Positions 1 to 6,491 of a DNA stretch of 11,219 nucleotides are shown piece after piece. The DNA is from JBDNFP01 sp041689775 (lineage in GTDB: Bacteria; Bacteroidota; Bacteroidia; Cytophagales; Spirosomataceae), in NCBI GenBank assembly GCA_041689775.1, contig JBDNFP010000160.1:1-11219 (forward strand), read 5' to 3'. Made by a program: the position numbers and the translations under genes. The notes below the pieces were generated by a model. The model did no database searches. It saw nothing but the letters and a program-made list of their open reading frames with translations, and was not told the origin of the DNA. How positions within the stretch are numbered: the first letter of the stretch is position 1; every line of letters starts with the position of its first letter.

Positions 1-1
1 C

Positions 2-765
2 TATCTGACCCTGACGGATGAGAAGAGTGGCTGCTGGCTCGGCTCGCTGGCCTTCGCTTACGCCCGCATCTGCCAGGTTCCCCTGTCGGAAGTCCGCCAA
101 AGGCTGATCGAGAGCTTTCATCGCTGGGGGAAAGCGGGCGCTTTCCGGGTCGACAACGGTGAGCCGCTGGGAACCCCCACGCTGACGATGACTTCGGCCC
201 TGTCGCTGTGGTTGATCGCCATGGATGTCGATGTGATCTTCAACAAGCCCCGATGCCCCCAGCAGAATGCCGTGGTCGCGAAGATGCAATGCACCTCTTC
301 GCGCTGGGCGGAGGTCCACAAGGCTACTGATTTGGACGATCTTCAAAAACGGCTGGACCGGGAAGCCGTTTTGCAAAGGGAGGGATTCAGGGTCAAGAGA
401 CTGCAGGGCAGGACCCGGCTGGACGCCTTCCCGGAGATCGAAACTTCCCCAAGGGTCTACAGCCACAATGACTTCGACGCACACAGGGTGTAGGGTTTCT
501 CTCCAAGAAGCTCTACACCCGCAAAGTGTCGGCCTGTGGCACCATTGGGCACTACGGGCAAGTCTATTCGGTCGGAGCCCGCTTCAAGGGTCAGTTTGTC
601 CAGCTGAAATTTGAAGCTGAATCCCAAGCGTGTCTCGTCTTCGACAATCAGGCCCTGATCAAGACCATTGAGGCTCAGCATTTGGCCGCAGACCGTATCC
701 AGAAGTTAACGGTATGTCAAAGAACGTCTAAATCCTCAGTGTCGCATGAAAAATCTATTACTTAA
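2..765 (+). pseudogene. Decayed transposase remnant (DDE integrase core plus C-terminal beta-barrel), 5' end off the window
   Basis: Reading from base 2 gives an integrase/transposase (rve-type) catalytic core already in progress at the window edge. The RVDNG motif (Asp codon 152-154) is the usual second catalytic Asp. The following PQQNAVVAKMQ stretch sits where relatives carry NG/NA-x-V-E-R-M-Q, so the third acidic residue is Ala here (GCG at 278-280, one base from GAG). This frame stops at 491-493. The C-terminal domain continues one frame over (about 490-765, with KLYTRKVSACGTIGHYGQ and VGARFKGQFVQLKFE, resembling the Mu-type transposase C-terminal barrel). That implies a single-base loss near 488-491. 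Two independent lesions make this a dead element. Its G+C is visibly higher than the DNA that follows. The upstream catalytic Asp lies outside the window. The exact IS family is not certain (IS481-like or a related Mu/Tn7-type family). Confidence 0.8.
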
Positions 766-774
766 TGGCGGACA
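740..774. repeat. Imperfect inverted repeat just past the transposase remnant, possible IS end
   Basis: TGTCGC at 740-745 faces GCGGACA at 768-774, an imperfect inverted pair overlapping the last codons and the first bases after the transposase remnant. Transposon ends commonly begin with TGT, and the position is right for the distal end of the element. However, the other end is outside the window and no target-site duplication can be checked. Confidence 0.2.
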
Positions 775-919
775 ATACTAATCGAGAATCAATTGAATGC
801 ATTACCGCAGATACTTTGGCTCATTAGGCCAGATTTTTTTTGTAAAAAGTGACTGATTTGCCGCCAGTCTGATTATCTTGGTGGCGTATTTTAATTTATT
901 CCAAAACAAAAACCAACCA

Positions 920-1498
920 ATGAAGACCACTGCTCTATTCCTTTGCCTTTGCGCATTTTTTACCTTCAAAAGCCAGGCTCAAACCTTCCGGGGTATCGAC
1001 AAAAGCCCAATGGATATGGCTTACTACCCCGATGACTACGCCCACGACCGCAAGTTTTCGCCCGACAAAATCAAGGGAGAAACGGCCAAGGTACGTGTCA
1101 TTTACAGTCGCCCGGCCCTGAATGGGCGCGAGGTTCTTGGCAACCTCATTCCGTTAGACAAAGTGTGGCGCGTGGGTGCCAACGAAGCCCCCGAAATCAA
1201 GTTTTACGAAGACGTGACCATTATGGGCAAGAAGGTAAAAGCCGGAACCTACGCCTTGCTGGCTCAAATCAATCAGCAGGAAGAGGCTATGACCATTATC
1301 CTGAGTAGCGATTTGGATCAATGGGGCGCCTACAGTTACGATCCCAAGTATGACGTTCTCCGGGTGAACATGAAGGGGAAGGAAATTTCTGAATCCGTCG
1401 AGAATTTCGCGATTCAGTTTGCCAAGGGTGCCGGCAACGAGGTACTCATGCGCATGGCTTGGGGTAACGGTGTAGTGGAGGTACCGATGACATTCTAG
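920..1498 (+). CDS. Exported DUF2911 domain protein
   Basis: This 192-residue protein has a Sec signal peptide (residues 1-21, MKTTALFLCLCAFF then SQAQ) followed by a DUF2911 domain over roughly residues 45-190. Recognisable family stretches are KVRVIYSRPALNGREV, DKVWRVGANEAPEIKF, KAGTYALLAQ and the closing RMAWGNGVVEVPM. DUF2911 proteins are widespread exported proteins of Bacteroidota whose biochemical role is not established, so no function is assigned. The ATG at 920 is preferred over an in-frame TTG at 878 because it opens directly onto the signal peptide. No Shine-Dalgarno is evident, as is usual in this phylum. The gene stands alone: a dead transposase lies upstream and a strong hairpin terminator begins about 115 bp downstream. 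Length and motifs look intact. Confidence 0.9.
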   Translation: MKTTALFLCLCAFFTFKSQAQTFRGIDKSPMDMAYYPDDYAHDRKFSPDKIKGETAKVRVIYSRPALNGREVLGNLIPLDKVWRVGANEAPEIKFYEDVTIMGKKVKAGTYALLAQINQQEEAMTIILSSDLDQWGAYSYDPKYDVLRVNMKGKEISESVENFAIQFAKGAGNEVLMRMAWGNGVVEVPMTF

Positions 1499-1613
1499 GC
1501 TCTCGACAACTGGCTATCAGCTTTTGGCCTGTTTCCTCAAAAAGCAGTTCCACGATCAGTTCTGTGTCCCGTCCTGGAAATCTGTATCAAGCTTTTAGGT
1601 GATTAAAACAGAG

Positions 1614-1659
1614 AAACAAAAAGTAGTAGTAGCTCGCGGGCTACTACTACTTTTTGTTT
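1614..1659. terminator. Strong hairpin terminator downstream of the DUF2911 gene
   Basis: A 20-bp perfect stem (1614-1633 with 1640-1659) closes a 6-base loop (TCGCGG). The stem includes the AGTAGTAGTAGC / GCTACTACTACT arms, and its outer part is an A-run opposite a T-run. It therefore acts as a rho-independent terminator on the plus strand and probably also for minus-strand transcription coming from the relic region. It ends the DUF2911 transcript. Confidence 0.85.
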
Positions 1660-1704
1660 TGAAGGTTCTCATTTTGAGATCTTGCTACTGATACTCTGTC
1701 CCCT

Positions 1705-1866
1705 CCGCCACCGCCCGTTTTCGACTGGTGGTATGAGATAGTACTATACTACGACTTGACTAAGAATCATTACCCCGCATATCCCTTCCGCCACTTCCGC
1801 TTCATTACTACTAAACCATTCGGCGGCGATAGAAAAATAATAACAGCCAAACTCAAATTATGACTC
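1705..1866 (-). repeat. Repeat copy A: 3' flank plus C-terminal coding tail of a carboxypeptidase-regulatory-like gene
   Basis: Bases 1707-1770 align without gaps to 2424-2487 (by my count 52 of 64 identical, including a 19-base exact run 1752-1770 / 2469-2487). With gaps the similarity continues to about 1866. The repeat contains a hairpin (1710-1715 with 1727-1732, one G-T wobble), a stop codon at the same aligned position as in copy B, and the coding tail upstream of that stop on the minus strand. Confidence 0.75.
1770..1866 (-). pseudogene. C-terminal scrap of a second carboxypeptidase-regulatory-like gene
   Basis: On the minus strand, the last ~30 codons before the TAA at 1770-1772 read SLAVIIFL, then PPNGLVVMKRKWRKGYAG. 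They align with the C-terminus of the frameshifted relative at 2487-3220 (SFPAVIEL, then GGGLMVVKRWQWRRKKGRSG), with the stop codons at the same aligned position. Nothing upstream on this strand resembles the rest of the family; DNA of the fbp fragment takes its place. The minus-strand reading frame stays open to about 1964, but the part beyond 1866 is not recognisably homologous. This is a relic of a paralogue whose body has been lost, not an independent small gene. Confidence 0.65.
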
Positions 1867-2000
1867 ATTACTGAGCCTAGCAGTGAACATACTATTGGTT
1901 GTGGAGAGGGCATAAAAAAATAAATATAAGGCAGGGTAAGAACCTGTAATTCCCGTCTAATCAATTGGAGACTAGTCCAGAAAACGAAACAGCCCCAGCT

Positions 2001-2480
2001 ATGTCTACCAACCCAATGGACTCCTTAGTACTGCCTTTGGGCACTACCCTCGATCGCTACATTATGTATCGGCAGCATGCATTTGCCTACGCCACCGGCG
2101 ACTTGTCGCAGCTGCTGAAAGACATAGCGCTGGCGGGTAAAACAGTGCACCGCGAGGTAAAACGCGCCGGACTCATTGATCTGACCGGTGACATGGGACA
2201 GTACAATGTACAGGGTGAAAGTCAGCAAAAGCTGGATGTGATTGCCGATATCCGTTTTAGAAGGGCACTCACCAACGGAGGTGAAGTATGTGCATTGATC
2301 TCCGAAGAAGAGGAGGATATAATTTTTACCGGTAATCCCAACGGAAAGTACGTCGTGGCCACTGATCCTCTGGACGGCCCCTCCAATATTGATGTGGATG
2401 TATCCATTGGGACAATTTTTCCCGCTACCGCCAGTTTGCAGCTGGCGGTATTAAATAGTACAAGTCTCCGACTTGACTAA
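2001..2480 (+). pseudogene. fbp: 5' fragment of class 1 fructose-1,6-bisphosphatase gene
   Basis: Residues 1-140 from the ATG at 2001 are clearly class 1 fructose-1,6-bisphosphatase, the gluconeogenic enzyme hydrolysing fructose 1,6-bisphosphate: LPLGTTLDRYIM, DLSQLLKDIALAGKTV, NVQGESQQKLDVIADI, GGEVCALISEEEED and the metal-site motif at residues 122-131. Family similarity ends abruptly after SIGTIF (base 2420). The frame runs on into unrelated repeat sequence to a stop at 2478-2480. Family members are about 330-340 residues, so more than half, including the substrate-binding C-terminal part, is missing. The motif normally DPLDGSSNID reads DPLDGPSNID, with Pro replacing the first Ser next to the metal and phosphate ligands, a further sign of decay. 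A TTG at 1965 could extend the frame 12 codons but adds nothing family-like. A functional fbp is presumably elsewhere in the genome (inference). Confidence 0.85.
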
Positions 2481-2610
2481 GAATCATCAGCCCGAACGTC
2501 CCTTCTTCCTTCGCCACTGCCACCGCTTCACTACCATCAAGCCACCACCAGAGATAGTCCTAGTGGGAGCGGAAGGGGGTAACTCAATGACAGCCGGAAA
2601 ACTCTTGACG
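2422..2610 (-). repeat. Repeat copy B: 3' flank and C-terminal coding tail of the frameshifted gene
   Basis: This is the partner of copy A (1705-1866), about 81 % identical over the ungapped 64-base core. It contains a perfect 9-bp hairpin (2426-2434 with 2442-2450, 7-base loop) and a smaller 6-bp hairpin (2461-2466 with 2470-2475, 3-base loop). It then holds the stop codon (2487-2489, minus strand) and coding tail of the gene at 2487-3220. Its left edge coincides with the point where fbp homology ends. Confidence 0.75.
2426..2450. other. Hairpin downstream of the frameshifted gene, conserved in both repeat copies
   Basis: TACCGCCAG and CTGGCGGTA form a perfect 9-bp stem with loop TTTGCAG. 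The equivalent stem in copy A (1710-1732) keeps pairing because its one change inside the six-pair core converts a G-C to a G-T wobble. On the minus strand it lies 37-61 bases after the stop codon, where a terminator or RNA-stabilising hairpin would sit. It lacks a following T-run, so a classical intrinsic terminator is unlikely. Confidence 0.45.
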
Positions 2611-3220
2611 GTTGTGGTAACGTTAATGTTGCGATACTCGAGGATGTACAGTACGAAGCGTGAAAGTTTGGGTTGCGAGGCTATCCGGGAGCAGCACATG
2701 AAATGTGCCGTCGGCTTCGGTCGAGATAGGTAAGCCCGCTCCGCGTACCATTACCCATACACCGGCTGCTGGTTGTTGCGTTTCCTGCAGAAGTACCCGT
2801 CCCGTCACGCGGATTTGTTGCTCATACGCTACGTCGTTCCGTTTCTTAGCGTCAAAGGCCTTTTGTTGGGTTGGTGCCTGCACCAGAGGCATGGGTTTAC
2901 GCTCGGATAAGCTCCTGCGCGTTGCTGTCGGCAGAGGCAAACAAAAAGAGTCCGGCGAAGACCTTGAAAAGCTGGGCGGATAGGGTAGTTTCGGTATGGG
3001 TTACGAGGTAGCGGTTGAGTTGGGAGTCATCAATGCGCCCGCAGAGATTTTCGTTGAATGTTTTAAGAATAACCAGCACCTGATCGTCGGTCATTCCTGT
3101 AAAATCAACTACGTTTTTGGCGCATTGCTGACCAAACCTCTCCTTGGCGGTGGGAGCCATGCCGTCCCAGGATTCTGGACAGGGATTGTCGAGACGGAGT
3201 AGGTAGTTAGTGCGTTTCAT
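2487..3220 (-). pseudogene. Frameshifted carboxypeptidase-regulatory-like protein with N-terminal Cys motif
   Basis: Three overlapping minus-strand frames join into one ~244-residue protein. Frame one (3220-2897) carries the N-terminal module: NPCPESWDGMAPTAKERF, GQQCAKNVVDFTGM and LCGRIDDSQLNRY, then a hydrophobic segment LFKVFAGLFLFASA. Frame two (about 2910 to 2655) carries IRVTGRVLLQETQQPAAGVWVMVRG... and STEADGTFHVLLP, a carboxypeptidase-regulatory-like beta-sandwich. Frame three (about 2655-2487) carries the basic tail. Both junctions need the same correction: one surplus base, or two lost, near 2900-2925 and near 2650-2660. The N-terminal motif normally reads RFCxxC; here the first Cys is Gly (GGT). 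Such proteins are Cytophagales membrane-anchored proteins of unknown role. Three lesions argue for a true pseudogene rather than sequencing error. Confidence 0.75.
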
Positions 3221-3390
3221 ACTAGCGTGTAAATCTAGATGAAAGTAACTTAATTCGGCGCTAAAATGCTAGTGGTTCAGCCAATTTTGGGAGGGAAATT
3301 TAGTGAACGGAATAAAAATGAAGTTGTGCATATAAAACCAGAACCCCGTTACTCTTCTAAAAAAGCTGATAGCCGAAAGCTAATGGTTAC
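3201..3390. repeat. Duplicated intergenic unit, copy 1 (carries the real start of the pseudogene)
   Basis: Two exact landmarks recur downstream in the same order: AGGTAGTTAGTGCG (3201-3214, reverse of the KRTNYL start codons) recurs at 3406-3419, and AAAACCAGAACCCCG (3334-3348) recurs at 3524-3538. A third, looser one is GCTGATAGCCGAAAGCTAATGGTTA (3365-3389), resembling GCTGATGGCTAAC near 3565-3577. The offsets are 205 and 190 bases, so this is an old imperfect tandem duplication with indels. Confidence 0.5.
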
Positions 3391-3405
3391 CTCCTAAGCC
3401 AAATG

Positions 3406-3581
3406 AGGTAGTTAGTGCGCTTATTTTATTTCCAATAAGGTTTTAAATAACTGACAGGTTAAATTTACCTTGTAAATCGAAAAAGATTATGGCTAGAACC
3501 AACAAAAAATACGGGGCCCCGGAAAAACCAGAACCCCGCATTCAAAAAAATCTAATAGCTATCAGCTGATGGCTAACAGCT
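3406..3581. repeat. Duplicated intergenic unit, copy 2, with orphan gene start and the S9 terminator
   Basis: This is the second copy of the unit at 3201-3390. Its minus strand from about 3422 reads KRTNYLIWLRR then stop, matching KRTNYLLRL at the start of the neighbouring pseudogene, but the start codon is AAT. It is therefore a third relic of that family, only a few codons long. The unit also contains the terminator of the S9 peptidase gene (3503-3540) and a near-palindrome AGCTATCAGCTGATGGCT (3557-3574). Confidence 0.5.
3503..3540 (-). terminator. Rho-independent terminator of the S9 peptidase gene
   Basis: Bases 3510-3522 pair with 3528-3540 (13 bp including G-T wobbles, very G+C-rich core) around an AAAAA loop. 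The A-run at 3504-3509 becomes a T-run immediately after the stem on the minus strand. It lies about 50 bp past the stop codon of the S9 peptidase. The motif AAAACCAGAACCCCG, which forms one arm here, also occurs at 3334-3348 without its partner arm. Confidence 0.75.
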
Positions 3582-3589
3582 CAAAAAAA

Positions 3590-6079
3590 CTACTTATTCG
3601 AGCTACCTCCCATGCGAGAAGGAGCCGAAGACTTGGCAGGTGCGTTGGTGGCTGCATTCTTTACGTACTTCTCCATCCAACTGTTCATTTCGTACAACAT
3701 GTGCAACAGCGATTCTTGCGCGGTGTAGCCGTGGCTTTCGTAGGGTAGAAACACCAATTTAGCCGTAGCACCTTGTCCTTTGAGGGCGTTGAAGTAGCGC
3801 TCCGATTGGATGGGGTAAGTACCCGTATTATTGTCGGCTTCGCCGTGGGTCATCAGCAGGGGTGTCTTCATCTTATCGGCGTTCATAAACGGCGACATGG
3901 TGTTGTATACCTCCGGTGCCTGCCAGTAGGTACGCTGTTCGTTCTGGAAGCCAAAGGGCGTAAGGGTACGGTTGTAAGCACCCGAGCGGGCGATACCCGC
4001 CTTAAATAGATTACTGTGCGACAATAGGTTGGCGGTCATAAAAGCACCATACGAGTGGCCACCCACGCCCACGCGGCTCGAATCTACAACCCCTAACCGT
4101 ACTCCTTCGTCAATTGCGGCCTTGGCGCTCGCTACCAATTGCTGAACGTACGTATCGTTGGGTTCATCTTTACCCTCACCCACGATGGGGATAGAGGCAT
4201 TTTCGAGTACCGCATAGCCCATAGTTACGAAAGCCGCACCCGTCCAGTAGCTGATGCGATTAAATGTATAGGGTGAGCCGCTCACCTGTCCGGCTGCCTC
4301 GGCGCTCTTAAATTCGGCGGGGTAGGCCCACAGGAAAGTAGGTAGTGGTCCGTCTTCCTTCTTGTAACCGGGAGGCAGCAGCAAGGTCGCGGTCAGTTCT
4401 ACGCCATCTGGGCGCTTGTAGCGAAGTTGCTGCTTCTGCACATCCTTAAACTGAGGGTAGGGGTGGGGGAAGAACGTTACCTGCGTTAGCGGATTTTCGG
4501 CGGCTTTCTTACCTTTCTTAGGAGCAGCATTCAGATTACGGACAAAATAATTGGCGGGCTCTTCCTGCGACTCCCGGCTGGTCAGGATTAATCCTTTGGT
4601 ACCATCCAAAATTGCCACGGGGCTTTCGTAGTAAGGAGCCTCGGAGCGCCACAAATGCTTGGTTTGGCCGTTGGTGAGGTTATACAAATCCACAAACGGA
4701 CGGTCTCCTTCGGGCGAAGAACCGGTACCCGTCATGTATACTTCGTTGGCGGCGGTGAGCAGCAGTACGTTTTCGCCGTAGCTATTCTTCACTAGTTCCG
4801 GTGAGCCTGGGTTCCCGTAGCGATCCTCCGACGAACGATCAAACAATACTTTGGGATTAGTCGGATTGGATGGATTCACCAGTTTGGTAATGGTCTTTCG
4901 GGTTTCGTTCCAGCGCTCGTAAAACAACGCAGTTTTGTCATTACCCCAGGTTACGCCGCCAAAGCGTAAAGCAGCCTTGTAAAGCTCGGTGGGGGTAGCA
5001 GAGAACGGAGCCGAAAGGCTGTATACGATATCACGTACATCAGCTTTTTGTTTCGGGTTACCGCCGTCCTTTGCCTCTACCCAGTAGATGGTTGCGGGGG
5101 TGTCGTTACGCCAGCTGTGGCCGCGCTGTCCTTCGGTGGTAGCGTCGCGTCCCCAAGGTACGTTTTCCAACAAGGGACTGTTGTGTAGTGTTTTGACCAA
5201 CGCACCAGTAATGCTGTAAATGTCAGTTTGCTGAGGAAAGCGGTTGGCCGTTACGAGGTACGAAAACGGACGTTGCATGGTCTCGATCATGACGAAGTTT
5301 CCGTCGGGTGAAGGAGTGGCGGTGGTGATCATTCCCACCGGACTAATGGCCTTCATGCTGCCATCCATCCCGATTTTGGCTACCTGCGAAGTAGCATAGT
5401 ATTCAAAGAGCGTCTCGTCGTTGGGGTTTTTTAGCAAATCTTGGTAGGTCGCGGCCTGGGCTTTGGTACCGAGGTTTTCCTGCACCGTGGGGCCGTTGGG
5501 TACCCGACTGATCACGGGCGCGGCGCCCCGCTCAGCGGGAATTATGCGGGCAACGAATCCCTGATTATCCGACAACCACTGGAAAGGGCGACCGAGTACT
5601 CCGTTGAGTGCCGCGCTGCTCACTTTGCGGGCGGTAGCGGTGGCCACGTCGAGTACGTATAGCTCGATCTTCGAGTCGGTGGTGTTGGTGAAAGCAATCT
5701 TGCTATCGTCTGGCGACCACTGTACATCCGAAATCTGGGCTTTCGCGGGTACTCCCTGCACGGTTACGTCAGCCGCTTTTTCTTCTACTTTGCGAAGAAT
5801 CAGGTTGTTGATGTAGCGGGCACGGCTGGGGCCGTTGGTAGCGGGATTTAGGCGCAAACCAGCCAGACGGTACTCGGGCTCCGAAAGTTCGGCAATGGTG
5901 GTAGTGGCGGTATTACGCACCATCAACAGCATCCAGTTGCCTTTGCTATCCACGCTAACGGTGGGAGTAGGAGCGGCCGTCACGAGGTCAGCCAAGGGCT
6001 TAGGCGGAGCCTGGTAGCCGTTGTCATCCTGCGCCAGGGTGGTGAGGCTCCAAAGTAGAAAAAATACAATTTTTTTCAT
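3590..6079 (-). CDS. Secreted S9-family (prolyl oligopeptidase-type) serine peptidase
   Basis: This 829-residue protein starts at the ATG 6077-6079, which opens directly on a Sec signal peptide (MKKIVFFLLWSLTTLA-Q); an in-frame start 11 codons further out would bury it. After the signal come an irregular beta-propeller region (about 30-550, with SDVQWSPDDSKIAFT and ATPSPDGNFV blade motifs) and a C-terminal alpha/beta-hydrolase peptidase domain (about 560-812). The catalytic triad is visible: Ser676 in GGHSYGAF, Asp749 in THGEADNNTG, His783 in YESHGYT. Length and the long propeller fit the glutamyl-endopeptidase-like/dipeptidyl-peptidase branch of S9. The likely job is trimming oligopeptides in the periplasm; the exact specificity cannot be read. 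The gene is monocistronic, divergent from the Tat oxidoreductase gene and ends at its own terminator. It looks intact. Confidence 0.92.
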   Translation of the reverse strand: MKKIVFFLLWSLTTLAQDDNGYQAPPKPLADLVTAAPTPTVSVDSKGNWMLLMVRNTATTTIAELSEPEYRLAGLRLNPATNGPSRARYINNLILRKVEEKAADVTVQGVPAKAQISDVQWSPDDSKIAFTNTTDSKIELYVLDVATATARKVSSAALNGVLGRPFQWLSDNQGFVARIIPAERGAAPVISRVPNGPTVQENLGTKAQAATYQDLLKNPNDETLFEYYATSQVAKIGMDGSMKAISPVGMITTATPSPDGNFVMIETMQRPFSYLVTANRFPQQTDIYSITGALVKTLHNSPLLENVPWGRDATTEGQRGHSWRNDTPATIYWVEAKDGGNPKQKADVRDIVYSLSAPFSATPTELYKAALRFGGVTWGNDKTALFYERWNETRKTITKLVNPSNPTNPKVLFDRSSEDRYGNPGSPELVKNSYGENVLLLTAANEVYMTGTGSSPEGDRPFVDLYNLTNGQTKHLWRSEAPYYESPVAILDGTKGLILTSRESQEEPANYFVRNLNAAPKKGKKAAENPLTQVTFFPHPYPQFKDVQKQQLRYKRPDGVELTATLLLPPGYKKEDGPLPTFLWAYPAEFKSAEAAGQVSGSPYTFNRISYWTGAAFVTMGYAVLENASIPIVGEGKDEPNDTYVQQLVASAKAAIDEGVRLGVVDSSRVGVGGHSYGAFMTANLLSHSNLFKAGIARSGAYNRTLTPFGFQNEQRTYWQAPEVYNTMSPFMNADKMKTPLLMTHGEADNNTGTYPIQSERYFNALKGQGATAKLVFLPYESHGYTAQESLLHMLYEMNSWMEKYVKNAATNAPAKSSAPSRMGGSSNK

Positions 6080-6491
6080 GATACAGGTTAAGTGAAAAAA
6101 TAGGTAGGGCAATGCCCGGGTAATAATTTAGCGTCTCAGAAGTCGAAAATAGCTATTTTTCGTTTAGAACGAAGGAAAAATAATTGGTGAACTAACTATT
6201 AATCTGAAAAGAGTTTTGTTGTGCCGCTTAAAGTGCTGATGCTATTGACTACTAATTATAGGCCGAAACCCGGTACTTCGTCGAAATGTTTGAGCTACCG
6301 AAATCTGCGTTTTTGGTGGATGGTTTGAGTTGCTCAGGTATTTTGAAAAATATCTGCTTCACTACTGGTACACTCATAAAGTTTTGGAGTACAACACAGT
6401 ATATCCTTTCGGTTTTCATGTTTTATAGGTAGTAATTAGTCATTTTCTGCCTGCTACACTTTTGTTATTCCTAAACCAAGATCAAGTTATT
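6080..6491. other. Divergent intergenic region between the S9 peptidase and oxidoreductase genes
   Basis: These 412 bases hold no credible reading frame. Near the peptidase start there is a perfect palindrome GGGCAATGCCC (6107-6117). There is also a pair of adjacent inverted repeats, CGAAAATAG / CTATTTTTCG (6144-6162) and CGTT-TAG-AACG (6161-6171). Near the oxidoreductase start, TACACTTTTG (6455-6464) resembles the Bacteroidota -7 element TAnnTTTG but has one extra base and no convincing -33 box. Both promoters must lie here, but none can be placed firmly. Confidence 0.4.

Noticed and set aside
878..919. Upstream TTG start extending the DUF2911 protein by 14 residues
   Set aside because: It would place a polar leader before an otherwise ideal signal peptide; the ATG at 920 is better.
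1867..1964. Minus-strand open stretch continuing the 1770 relic as a small gene
   Set aside because: Only the first ~30 codons match the family tail; the remainder is unassignable and the frame looks fortuitous.
2705..2983. Plus-strand reading frame opposite the frameshifted gene
   Set aside because: It is Cys- and Arg-rich with no family resemblance, and the minus strand encodes a recognisable protein across it.
2996..3202. Plus-strand frame of 68 codons
   Set aside because: It is antisense to the recognisable N-terminal module of the pseudogene.
3201..3581. CRISPR-like array
   Set aside because: There are only two imperfect units, of unequal spacing, and no regular short repeat-spacer pattern.
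5441..6017. Three plus-strand frames inside the S9 peptidase region
   Set aside because: They are antisense shadows of a clearly coding sequence with typical low-complexity translations.
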